Source of the DNA: Actinokineospora globicatena
Lineage (GTDB): Bacteria > Actinomycetota > Actinomycetes > Mycobacteriales > Pseudonocardiaceae
Assembly (NCBI RefSeq): GCF_024171945.1
Contig: NZ_JAMTCR010000002.1
Span: 1,984,001-2,048,000, forward strand
Reading direction: 5' to 3'
Length of the DNA stretch: 64,000 nucleotides
The notes under the pieces were generated by a model. The model was not told the DNA's origin. It was given only the letters and a program-made list of their open reading frames with translations, and ran no database searches. The position numbers and the translations under genes are program-made. Below are positions 33,448 to 41,089 of this stretch, piece after piece (position 1 is the stretch's first letter; each line of letters starts with the position of its first letter).

Positions 33448-34455
33448 CTAGATCGACACACCCAACCGGACCAGGGCCCGGGCGTAGGCGTGCTCGCCGC
33501 TGTAGGACCACGGCAGCGACGACGGCCGGTTACCCACCCGCGCCAGGTGCCAACGGGCTCGGTCCAGCTCACCGGACTCCAACATGGCCCACCCGAACAG
33601 GTTGTGAACCTCCTTCGCGAAGACGCCGGAGGCGGACCCCTTGGTGTCCGCCTCCACCAACTCCGCGCGTAACTCCGAACTGAAGTACCGCGCGTTGAGC
33701 TTCACGTAGGCCCACGCGCTGCCCTCGGCGATGAACCTGTCGCCCTCGTTGAGCAGGTACTCCGCGTGCGCCGTGGGCAACATCGCGACTAGAGGACTGC
33801 CCGGCGCGGCCTTCGCGACAGTGTCACGCGCGAAAGACAGCATCTCCTCGTGCGACCCACCCCACTTCAACGCGAGCGTCTGCAACCGCCCGGCGTGCGC
33901 GGGATAAGAGGTTGGGCACCGCTGCATCGCCTCTAGCCACACGAAGTCCCGCTGTGGCCGGTCCAACCGCATCCCCCGCGCGTACCGCTGCAACTCCACC
34001 CACGGCGTCGCGTCGTCCGGTGCCAGCTTCGCCGCGGCCATCAACGGGTCACGCGCCTCACGCAGCCGGGACGAGAACAGCTTCAACCGCTCCTCGCCGA
34101 CACCGCGCGCCGACCCGCCACCGCGGATCTTCCACGCCTCCGCGATCAGCGTGCTCCCCAGCCACAGCAGCACATCGGCGGCCGCCTCCTTGTCCAGCTC
34201 GTCCGCCGTGAGCAGCTCGCGGATGTCGGTGGACTGCCCGACGGCCGCGTCGGCGAGCGCGCGGACCCGCTGCGTGCGCGTCTCGTGGTCGTCGCGGCTC
34301 TCGCCCAGCAACGCCAGTGCCGCCTTGCGGTGCCCGTCGGCGACAGCGTCAACGCCGACGTCGAGGGCGAAGTCGTCCCAGCACCGGTCCAGCACCAGGT
34401 GCTCGGTGAGCGCGGCGGCCTCCGCCTTGGCCTTCCTGCGACCGAACAGTCCCAT
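33448..34455 (-). CDS. Hypothetical helical-repeat (TPR-like) protein
   Basis: A 335-residue protein beginning GLFGRRKAKAEAAALTEHLVLDRCWDDFALDVGV and made of helical pairs (RLREARDPLMAAAKLAPDDATPWVELQRYARGM; VHNLFGWAMLESGELDRARWHLARVG) in a TPR-like arrangement. No enzymatic motif is seen. Similar proteins occur in actinobacteria without known function; a scaffold role is an inference. It ends six bases from the convergent MBL gene and is divergent from the GNAT gene 43 bases away. Confidence 0.78.
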   Translation of the reverse strand: MGLFGRRKAKAEAAALTEHLVLDRCWDDFALDVGVDAVADGHRKAALALLGESRDDHETRTQRVRALADAAVGQSTDIRELLTADELDKEAAADVLLWLGSTLIAEAWKIRGGGSARGVGEERLKLFSSRLREARDPLMAAAKLAPDDATPWVELQRYARGMRLDRPQRDFVWLEAMQRCPTSYPAHAGRLQTLALKWGGSHEEMLSFARDTVAKAAPGSPLVAMLPTAHAEYLLNEGDRFIAEGSAWAYVKLNARYFSSELRAELVEADTKGSASGVFAKEVHNLFGWAMLESGELDRARWHLARVGNRPSSLPWSYSGEHAYARALVRLGVSI

Positions 34456-34498
34456 GCGGGCAGCGTAGTCACCGGCCGTCGCGGGTTAGGCTCGGTTC

Positions 34499-35020
34499 GT
34501 GCTCACCTTCCGCCGCGCCACGACCGACGACGTGGACGCCCTGGTACCCCTGGTCGAATCCGCCTACCGGGGCGAAGCGAGCCGTGCGGGGTGGACCACA
34601 GAGGCCGACCTGCTCGACGGCCAGCGCACCGACCCGGCGGGCGTCGCCGAGGTCATCACCGCGCCCAAGAGCGCGGTGCTCGTCGCCGAACAGGACGGTG
34701 CTGTCGTCGCCTGCTGCCACGTCGCCGAGGTGGACGGTGCCGGGTACTTCGGCATGTTCGCCGTGGACCCGACCCGGCAGGCGGGCGGCATCGGGCGGCT
34801 GACCCTGGCCGAGGCGGAGCGCCACGTCCGCGAGGACTGGGGACTGCCCGAGATGCGGATGAAGGTGCTGACCGCGCGCGCGGACCTCATCGCCTGGTAC
34901 GTCCGCCGCGGCTACGACCGGACCGGCCTGCTCATCCCGTTCCCCTACGGCGACGACCGCTTCGGCCAACCGCGCCGCACCGACCTCGCCTTCGAGTTGC
35001 TCACCAAGCGCCTGGGCTGA
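34499..35020 (+). CDS. GNAT family N-acetyltransferase
   Basis: A 173-residue acetyltransferase: FRRATTDDVDALVPLVESAYRGE at the N-terminus, strand YFGMFAVDP followed by the acetyl-CoA pyrophosphate loop RQAGGIGRLTL, and WYVRRGYDRTG near the end. The acceptor is unknown. GTG 34499 is six bases after TAGGCT (34487-34492), a leaderless promoter pattern. Confidence 0.9.
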   Translation: MLTFRRATTDDVDALVPLVESAYRGEASRAGWTTEADLLDGQRTDPAGVAEVITAPKSAVLVAEQDGAVVACCHVAEVDGAGYFGMFAVDPTRQAGGIGRLTLAEAERHVREDWGLPEMRMKVLTARADLIAWYVRRGYDRTGLLIPFPYGDDRFGQPRRTDLAFELLTKRLG

Positions 35021-35077
35021 GCGCCGGGTGCCGGGTTGGTCGCGGGCGGTGTCGGATGCGCGCGCGACAATGGGTGC

Positions 35078-36571
35078 GTGCCCTCGATCCACGACCACAT
35101 CACCGGTCACCTCGATCCCAGCGGCCGCGGCCTGCTCCCCGGCGGGGACGAGCTGCCGGACGCCCAGATCGACCACCGGCGGGGCGGTGGTCTGGTCCCG
35201 TGGTCCGACGGCACCGCGCTGACCCACCACCCGGCCGACGTCACCACAGACCTGCCCGCGCTGGTCGCCGCCGCTGTCACCGGTGGCGACCACGAACCGC
35301 TCTACACCGCGCTGTGCGAGCGGGAAGTCCTCGCCGAACTCGACGAGGTGCTGGCGGGCGTGCGCGCGCTCGACTTGGCCGGACCGGTGCACGACCTGGG
35401 CAGGCGGCTGGCGACCGAGTCCGAGCACCGCGCGCCGGTCAAGTTCGGCATCGCCCTGCTCGGTCTCGGCGCGGACAGCGGGGATGTCGAGGTGCTGCTG
35501 CGGTTGGGCAGGCACGAGGAGTTCACCCTGTTCGCCTTCGCCGCCGTGGAAGCGACCCAGGCCGATCCGGAACCGGCGCTGCTCGCACTGGCGGACGGCG
35601 TCGAGGGGTGGGGGCGGATCGGCGTCGTCGAGCGCCTCGGCGACCAGACCGGTCCCCGGCTGCGGGAGTGGCTGCTGCGCGGCGGTTTCCGCAACACGGT
35701 GCAGGACGGGTACCTCGCGCACCGGGCCGCGACGGTCGGCGGGCTCGTCCCCGCGCTGTCGGTGCCGGAGGTGGACGACGAACTGCTCGACGCCGCCGCC
35801 GACATCCTGTGCGCGCTGATCGAGGGCGGTCCCGCGGAGGACATCGACGACTACGCCGACGCGCCCATCGCCCTGTCGCTGCTCGTCGGCCACCTCACCC
35901 GGCGCGCGCACGGCCTGCGCCACTTCGTCGCCACCGCCCGCGTCGACGAGTTCCTCGCGGGCCCCGATTGGGACCGGCGCTACGCGGCGGGCTGGGACCT
36001 CACCCGCCACGACACCCTGGTCCGCGGCTGCCGCGACCTCATGGCCGAACCCCGCTGGCGCGACCTGACCCTCGCCGACCTCGACTCCACCGACGACCGC
36101 ACCTTCCACGACGCCTGCTACGCCGCCGCCGTCCTCGGCATCGACCGCTTCCCCGCCACGATGCGCCGCGTCCGCACCGACGCGACCCCGGCCGACTGGG
36201 CAGGCCTCCTCGCGCAGGCGACCGAGGAACGACTGCCGGACATCCTGGACATCGCCTCGGACGTGCTGCCACTGGCCGACCTCGGCACCGGCCCGGACGA
36301 CATCGCGGGCATCGGCGCGCGGTGGACGGACCACGCGGTGTTGGACGTGGTCGTGACAGCGTTGCGCGAGTTCCCCGGGCAGGGGGTCGAGTTCGTCCTG
36401 ACATCGCTACGGTGCCCGGTGGTCCGCAACCGTGTGATGGCGGTGCGGACGTTGACCGGGTGGGGACCGGAGTCCTGGCAGCCGGACGTGCAGTCGGCTC
36501 TGCGGAGCGCCGTGGCCGCGGAACCGGACCCGACGGTGCGGGAGAGCATGGCGCAGTTGCTGACTCATTGA
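35078..36571 (+). CDS. Hypothetical HEAT-like repeat protein, 497 residues
   Basis: A helical-repeat protein (segments such as FALEA-type helices EFTLFAFAAVEATQADPEPALLALAD and the closing VRNRVMAVRTLTGW...PTVRESMAQLLTH) without a recognised catalytic domain. GTG 35078 begins PSIHDHITGHLDP and lies six bases after GACAAT, another leaderless start. It may be a protein-interaction scaffold. It is followed by copy C of the dispersed repeat. Confidence 0.78.
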   Translation: MPSIHDHITGHLDPSGRGLLPGGDELPDAQIDHRRGGGLVPWSDGTALTHHPADVTTDLPALVAAAVTGGDHEPLYTALCEREVLAELDEVLAGVRALDLAGPVHDLGRRLATESEHRAPVKFGIALLGLGADSGDVEVLLRLGRHEEFTLFAFAAVEATQADPEPALLALADGVEGWGRIGVVERLGDQTGPRLREWLLRGGFRNTVQDGYLAHRAATVGGLVPALSVPEVDDELLDAAADILCALIEGGPAEDIDDYADAPIALSLLVGHLTRRAHGLRHFVATARVDEFLAGPDWDRRYAAGWDLTRHDTLVRGCRDLMAEPRWRDLTLADLDSTDDRTFHDACYAAAVLGIDRFPATMRRVRTDATPADWAGLLAQATEERLPDILDIASDVLPLADLGTGPDDIAGIGARWTDHAVLDVVVTALREFPGQGVEFVLTSLRCPVVRNRVMAVRTLTGWGPESWQPDVQSALRSAVAAEPDPTVRESMAQLLTH

Positions 36572-36649
36572 GCCGTCAAGGGCGGGTTTGTTTCGGCGGC
36601 GCTCGGGGACCCTGCCTCGGTTTGTGCTTCCCCAGGTTGGGGCGCATGT

Positions 36650-36852
36650 ACGGTTCGCGGAGTTCCCTCTTCTGGGCGACAGAAGTTGTCCACATGTGGA
36701 TCTCTGCGGGTGCCTTTTCAAGATCGCCCGTGGGTGGGTCCCGGTAGACTGGCCCAGGGACGCCCCCCGGAGAGGGTGGGGGCCGGGCCAGGCTTGGGGT
36801 GGGGCCCCGGGGGTGTCAAGGGGGTTCGCTCGAAGGTGTGATGGGGCGGCTG
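36650..36852 (-). repeat. Dispersed intergenic element, copy C (reverse orientation)
   Basis: Read on the minus strand it matches copy B over about 180 bases, including TTGTCCACA/TGTGGACAA (36686-36694), TCCACATGTGGA and GGTCCCGGTAGACTGGCCCA (plus-strand form). Like copy A it keeps the CTTCTG-CAGAAG hairpin and faces the 3' end of the neighbouring gene about 80 bases away. The rest of the 538-base gap (36572-37109) contains no gene. Confidence 0.82.
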
Positions 36853-37109
36853 TGCGGATGGGGCGCGCGCACGCGTTGGTGGTGCCGCCCGGGTCGCGGA
36901 CTCTCGGGTTCGTAGTCCACGGCCGCGAGTTCGGCTGGGGACCTCGCGGGCGCAGGGGGTGCGTTCGTCCCAAAAGGACTGGCTACCGCTAGGGGTCTGT
37001 CCGCCGAGGCGCTGGACTGTTCGGGTGATGGCCGTCGCATCCCGGAACGTTGTTGTTGCTCGCCGGTATAGATGGAGTGCTGCGGGGGGCACGGGGCGAG
37101 GGGGCGGCG

Positions 37110-38198
37110 GTGGGGAACTTCGAGGTCGAGTACCGGGGTCGCGAGATCACCGGTTACTGGGCGAAGCGCTTGGGCTGTTTCTGGCTCGTGGCGCTGTCCC
37201 TGCTCATGGTGCTGCTGTACGCGTCGGTCGGGGCCGTGTTCGCGGCGTTGAGCCTTCCCGAGGGGACCGCGAAGCTGACCGCCCGGGAAGGGTGGGCTCC
37301 GCTGCGGTGGCTGGCGGACGCCAGTGCCGCGGTCAACGAGGCGCTGCCCGCGTACCCGCTGCTGCTGACCTGCCTCATCTGGGCGACGGGGGCGTTCCTG
37401 CTGGCGGTCCTCGCCCTCGCCGCGCGATACCGGGAGCCCGCGTTCGCGGTCATCGCGCTGCTCACGGCTCCCCTCGCGGCGGCCGGGCTGCACGCGGTGG
37501 CGTGGGTGGGCGCGGCGGTGCACTGGGTGGTCAGGACCTTCGGTCCGTGGTTGCTCGCGGCGTCCGCGTGGATCCGCGGCTGGGACTGGTGGGTGTGGGT
37601 CCTCGTGGTGGCACTCGCCGCCCTGTCGGCCATCGCGTACTTCTCGGACGGGCCCGCGTACGTGACCGTGCTCGGGGCGGTGGGCTGGGTGGTCATCGGT
37701 ACCGCCTTGAGCGTCGGGCTCGGCCTGCTGTTCGTCGGACTCGTCTTCGAGATCCCGTTCTTGCTGTTCCTGGTGGCGCTGAGCGTCCTGTGCCTGCTCG
37801 GGCAACTGGTCGTCGACCAGCTCACCGGGACCGTGAAGGCGGGGCGCGGGTACCGGGGCGTGCTGCTGGGCGCGCTGGGCGTCGGCACGTCCTGGTCGAT
37901 GCTGATGGTCGTCGGGGACGTCGGCGGCAGCCACTCCCTCTACCCCCAGGTCGCGCGCGACTGGGTGGCGAACAACGTGCTGGGCAACAGCCCGCCGCAG
38001 TTCGACGCGTTGATGGCCCTGGTCGTCGTGGCCGGGTCGGCGCTCTCGGTCCTGGCCAACGTGCACCGCATGCGCGAGGAGCCCACGCACGAGCAGTTCA
38101 CGCGGTCGGTCGTGTTCACCCTCTACAGCATGGTGTTCGCCACGATGATCGCCGCGGTCGGGCACCGGAGCGAGACCGGCGGGGACCGCCGGGGCTGA
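37110..38198 (+). CDS. Polytopic membrane protein of unknown function
   Basis: A 362-residue integral membrane protein with about seven or eight hydrophobic helices (for example LVALSLLMVLLYASVGAVFA, LLTCLIWATGAFLLAVLALAA, VWVLVVALAALSAIAYF, VGLVFEIPFLLFLVAL). A soluble N-terminus begins GNFEVEYRGREITGYWAKRLG. GTG 37110 follows GAGGGGG. No transporter or enzyme signature is recognised. Confidence 0.82.
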   Translation: MGNFEVEYRGREITGYWAKRLGCFWLVALSLLMVLLYASVGAVFAALSLPEGTAKLTAREGWAPLRWLADASAAVNEALPAYPLLLTCLIWATGAFLLAVLALAARYREPAFAVIALLTAPLAAAGLHAVAWVGAAVHWVVRTFGPWLLAASAWIRGWDWWVWVLVVALAALSAIAYFSDGPAYVTVLGAVGWVVIGTALSVGLGLLFVGLVFEIPFLLFLVALSVLCLLGQLVVDQLTGTVKAGRGYRGVLLGALGVGTSWSMLMVVGDVGGSHSLYPQVARDWVANNVLGNSPPQFDALMALVVVAGSALSVLANVHRMREEPTHEQFTRSVVFTLYSMVFATMIAAVGHRSETGGDRRG

Positions 38199-38251
38199 CC
38201 GGCGGGGGATCTGGTCACCCGAATGCGCGTACCGGCGAGTAACATGCGGGC

Positions 38252-38695
38252 ATGACGGAGAAGCGGGTGAGTGCGAGCAGGGTGGTCGGGGTGCCTGCTC
38301 CGGTGCTGTTCGAGATGCTGGCGGATCCCGCGCAGCACCCGGTGATCGACGGGTCCGGGTCGGTGGTGGCGTCGCGGGGGAGTGCGGGGCGGCGGCTGGG
38401 GCTGGGGGACCGGTTCGGGATGGACATGCGGATCGGGCTGCCGTACAAGATCTTGAACACGGTGGTGGAGTTCGAGGAGGGGACGCGGATCGCGTGGCGG
38501 CACTTCTTCGGGCACCGGTGGCGTTGGGAATTGCGGGACCTCGGTGACGGGCGGACCGAGGTGACCGAGACGTTCGACTGGTCCACCGCCAAGGCCGGGT
38601 TCCTGCTGGTGTGGGTCCGGTTCCCGGGCAAGAACCTGCACGCGATCCGGGCGACCCTGGATCGGCTCGCGGAGCGGTACCCGGCTGGCGGCTGA
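38252..38695 (+). CDS. SRPBCC family protein
   Basis: A 147-residue START-fold protein (VSASRVVGVPAPVLFEMLADPAQHPVIDGSG, then TEVTETFDWSTAKAGF and a C-terminal helix LHAIRATLDRLAERYPAGG). Related actinobacterial proteins are annotated as dimethyladenosine transferase-like or polyketide-cyclase-like without evidence of function. ATG 38252 is six bases after TAACAT, so it is probably leaderless. Confidence 0.87.
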   Translation: MTEKRVSASRVVGVPAPVLFEMLADPAQHPVIDGSGSVVASRGSAGRRLGLGDRFGMDMRIGLPYKILNTVVEFEEGTRIAWRHFFGHRWRWELRDLGDGRTEVTETFDWSTAKAGFLLVWVRFPGKNLHAIRATLDRLAERYPAGG

Positions 38696-38736
38696 GTTGT
38701 CAAGCAGGGGGCACCCGGTGGTGCGACCATGGGTGC

Positions 38737-39192
38737 ATGACAGTTCCGCAAGAGCCTGACCCGCGGCGGACCCAGCAGTTACCGGTGGACCGGGACGACC
38801 AGTACATCCGTCCCGCCCACGAGGAAGTGGTCAACGAACGGGTCGAGGACAGCTACGCGAGCCGGGTGCGCACCGTGCGCATGGTGAGCTCGGCCATCAC
38901 GTTCGTGGTCGGTCTGTTCGCGGTCGTGCTGGTCGCGCAGATCATCCTGGTCCTCGCCGAGGCCAACCCCCGCAACGGGTTCGCCTCGTTCGTCGACGGG
39001 TTCTCCTCCGGGGTGTCGCTCGGTTTCGACGGCCTCTTCACCCCGGCCTCGGAGAAGGCGGCGGTGCTGTTCAACTACGGCACCGCGGCCATCGTGTGGC
39101 TCCTCATCGGCGCCGCGCTGACCTACCTCATCCGCAAGTTCGCGCTACCCGGCCCCCGCAGGGAGATCCGGTACCGGCGCACCGTGGAGTGA
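38737..39192 (+). CDS. Small membrane protein, 151 residues
   Basis: An acidic cytoplasmic N-terminus (about 45 residues, DQYIRPAHEEVVNERVEDSYASRVR) is followed by two membrane helices (MVSSAITFVVGLFAVVLVAQI and AAIVWLLIGAALTYLI) separated by a 45-residue loop, and a basic tail. This YtxH/DUF-like plan is common in actinobacteria but I cannot name the family. ATG 38737 is six bases after GACCAT. A very strong terminator follows. Confidence 0.8.
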   Translation: MTVPQEPDPRRTQQLPVDRDDQYIRPAHEEVVNERVEDSYASRVRTVRMVSSAITFVVGLFAVVLVAQIILVLAEANPRNGFASFVDGFSSGVSLGFDGLFTPASEKAAVLFNYGTAAIVWLLIGAALTYLIRKFALPGPRREIRYRRTVE

Positions 39193-39207
39193 TCGACCCC
39201 GGTGTCG

Positions 39208-39247
39208 CAGGTCTTGGCCGTGTCCCGCACGACACGGCCAAGACCTG
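39208..39247. terminator. Hairpin terminator, 17-bp perfect stem
   Basis: CAGGTCTTGGCCGTGTC pairs completely with GACACGGCCAAGACCTG around a six-base loop. It sits between the convergent small membrane protein gene and treZ and can serve both. Confidence 0.88.
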
Positions 39248-39344
39248 TGTCCGGACCAGGTGAACAAGATCGAACCGCGCTGAGCAGCTCCCGATGTACA
39301 GCTTACCGGGAGGCGCCGACGGGTTCGGTCCATTGCGGACGGGC

Positions 39345-39353
39345 TGTGGATAA
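39345..39353. promoter_or_regulatory. Single perfect DnaA box
   Basis: TGTGGATAA (TTATCCACA on the minus strand) is the consensus DnaA box, lying between the terminator and the 3' end of treZ. It is a single site with no origin features around it. Confidence 0.35.
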
Positions 39354-39373
39354 CTCGGCCCCAGGGGGGATCG

Positions 39374-41089
39374 CTAGAGCCCGACCACGGCGAAGGTGTT
39401 CGGGGGGAGGATCAGGCTGTCCGACCCGGTGGTGACTGCTTCGCTGGTGAGCAGGATGGACTTGGCGCGGAGGGGGACCGTCGCTGGTCCGGTGCCCAGG
39501 TTGACCGCTACGCGCAGGGATCCCCGGTGCAGCAGCAGGCAGCCGTCGATCTCCTGGACGGTGAAGCGGTCCAGGCGGGGGTCGGCCAGCTCGGGGTGGT
39601 TGCGGCGCAACGAGATCAGGGACCGGTAGGTCTCCAGCACCGATCGGTGATCGCCTGACGCGGGTTCCGACCAGTCCAAAGTGGATGCCGCGACGGTGGC
39701 GGGGGACATCGGGTCGGGGACCTCCGACTCGCCCCAGCCGTGTTCGGCGAACTCGCGGCGGCGGCCGGTCCGCACCGCCTCGGCCAGCTCCTGGTCCGGG
39801 AACGACGCGAAGAACTGCCACGGTGTCGACGCCGCCCACTCCTCGCCCATGAACAGCATCGGGGTGTACGGGGAGCAGAACACCAGGGCAGCCCCGCACA
39901 GCAGCCGCGCCGTGGGCACTGTTGCGGTCAACCGATCCCCGGTCGCACGGTTGCCTATCTGGTCGTGGTTTTGCAGGTACGCCAGGAATCGGTGCCCGGG
40001 CGTCGTGAGCGGGTCAACGGGACGGCCGTGTGTGCGGTGCCGGAATGAGGACCACGTTCCAGCGTGGAAGAAGGCCGAGCGCAACGTTGTCGGTAGGGCG
40101 CCTTCGAAGTCCGCGTAGTAGCCCGAGGTCTCCCCGGTCAGCGCGACGTGCAGCGAGTGGTGGATGTCGTCGCACCATTGCGCGTCCAAGCCCAGGCCGC
40201 CTGCGGCTCGCGGGGTCACGTGCCGCGGGTCGTTGAGGTCGGACTCGGCGATCAGCGACAGCGGCCGACCCAGCCCGGTGGACAGCACCTCGACCGCGAC
40301 CGCCAACTCCTCCAGCAGGTGCGTCGCGCGGGTGTCCACAAGGGCGTGCACGGCGTCGAGCCGCAGGCCGTCGATGTGGAAGTCGCGGAGCCAGCCGAGG
40401 GCGTTCTCGATGACGTACCGGCGGACCTCGTCGGAGTCCGGGCCGTCCAGGTTCAGTGTGGGGCCCCAGATGTTCTTGCCCGCGAAGTACGGCCCGAACC
40501 GGTCCAGGTACGCGCCCGACGGCCCCAGGTGGTTGTAGACGACGTCCAGGATGACGCCCAGGCCGCGCTGGTGGCAGGCGTCGACGAACCGCTTGAAGCC
40601 GTCCGGGCCGCCGTAGGGTTCGTGCGTCGCGCCCCACAGCACGCCGTCGTAGCCCCACCCGGCGACGCCGTCGAAAGCGTTGACCGGCAACACTTCCACG
40701 AAGTCGACGCCGAGGTCCACCAGGTGGTCCAGCTTCTCGGCCGCACCGGCGAAGGTGCCTGCCGGGGTGAACGTCCCGATGTGCAGCTCATAGATCACCC
40801 GGCCCGCGACCGGTCGCCCGGTCCACGCCGAATCGCCCCACTCGTAGGCCCGGTGCTCGTACCGCCGCGACGGCCCGTGCACCCCCTGCGGCTGCCACAG
40901 CGACCGCGGGTCCGGCAGCGGCGTCTCGTCGTCGTCAAGCAGGAACGCGTAATCCGAGCCCGGCCCGGCCCCGGGAACCTCCGCGTGCCACCAACCCCGG
41001 TCGTCCCGGGCCATCTCGTGCCGCGCACCGTCGACGTACAGCCGCACCCGCGACCGCTGAGGTGCCCACACGCTGAACGGCTCGTCCAT
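39374..41089 (-). CDS. treZ: Malto-oligosyltrehalose trehalohydrolase TreZ
   Basis: A 571-residue GH13 enzyme that releases trehalose from maltooligosyl-trehalose made by TreY. An N-terminal CBM48-like domain (FSVWAPQRSRVRLYVDG) precedes the barrel. GH13 residues are in place: nucleophile region GLRLDAVHALVDT, acid/base IAESDLNDPR and LQNHDQIGNR. The start overlaps the treY stop by one base (TGATG). It is the last gene of treX-treY-treZ. A strong terminator lies just beyond. Confidence 0.96.
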   Translation of the reverse strand: MDEPFSVWAPQRSRVRLYVDGARHEMARDDRGWWHAEVPGAGPGSDYAFLLDDDETPLPDPRSLWQPQGVHGPSRRYEHRAYEWGDSAWTGRPVAGRVIYELHIGTFTPAGTFAGAAEKLDHLVDLGVDFVEVLPVNAFDGVAGWGYDGVLWGATHEPYGGPDGFKRFVDACHQRGLGVILDVVYNHLGPSGAYLDRFGPYFAGKNIWGPTLNLDGPDSDEVRRYVIENALGWLRDFHIDGLRLDAVHALVDTRATHLLEELAVAVEVLSTGLGRPLSLIAESDLNDPRHVTPRAAGGLGLDAQWCDDIHHSLHVALTGETSGYYADFEGALPTTLRSAFFHAGTWSSFRHRTHGRPVDPLTTPGHRFLAYLQNHDQIGNRATGDRLTATVPTARLLCGAALVFCSPYTPMLFMGEEWAASTPWQFFASFPDQELAEAVRTGRRREFAEHGWGESEVPDPMSPATVAASTLDWSEPASGDHRSVLETYRSLISLRRNHPELADPRLDRFTVQEIDGCLLLHRGSLRVAVNLGTGPATVPLRAKSILLTSEAVTTGSDSLILPPNTFAVVGL

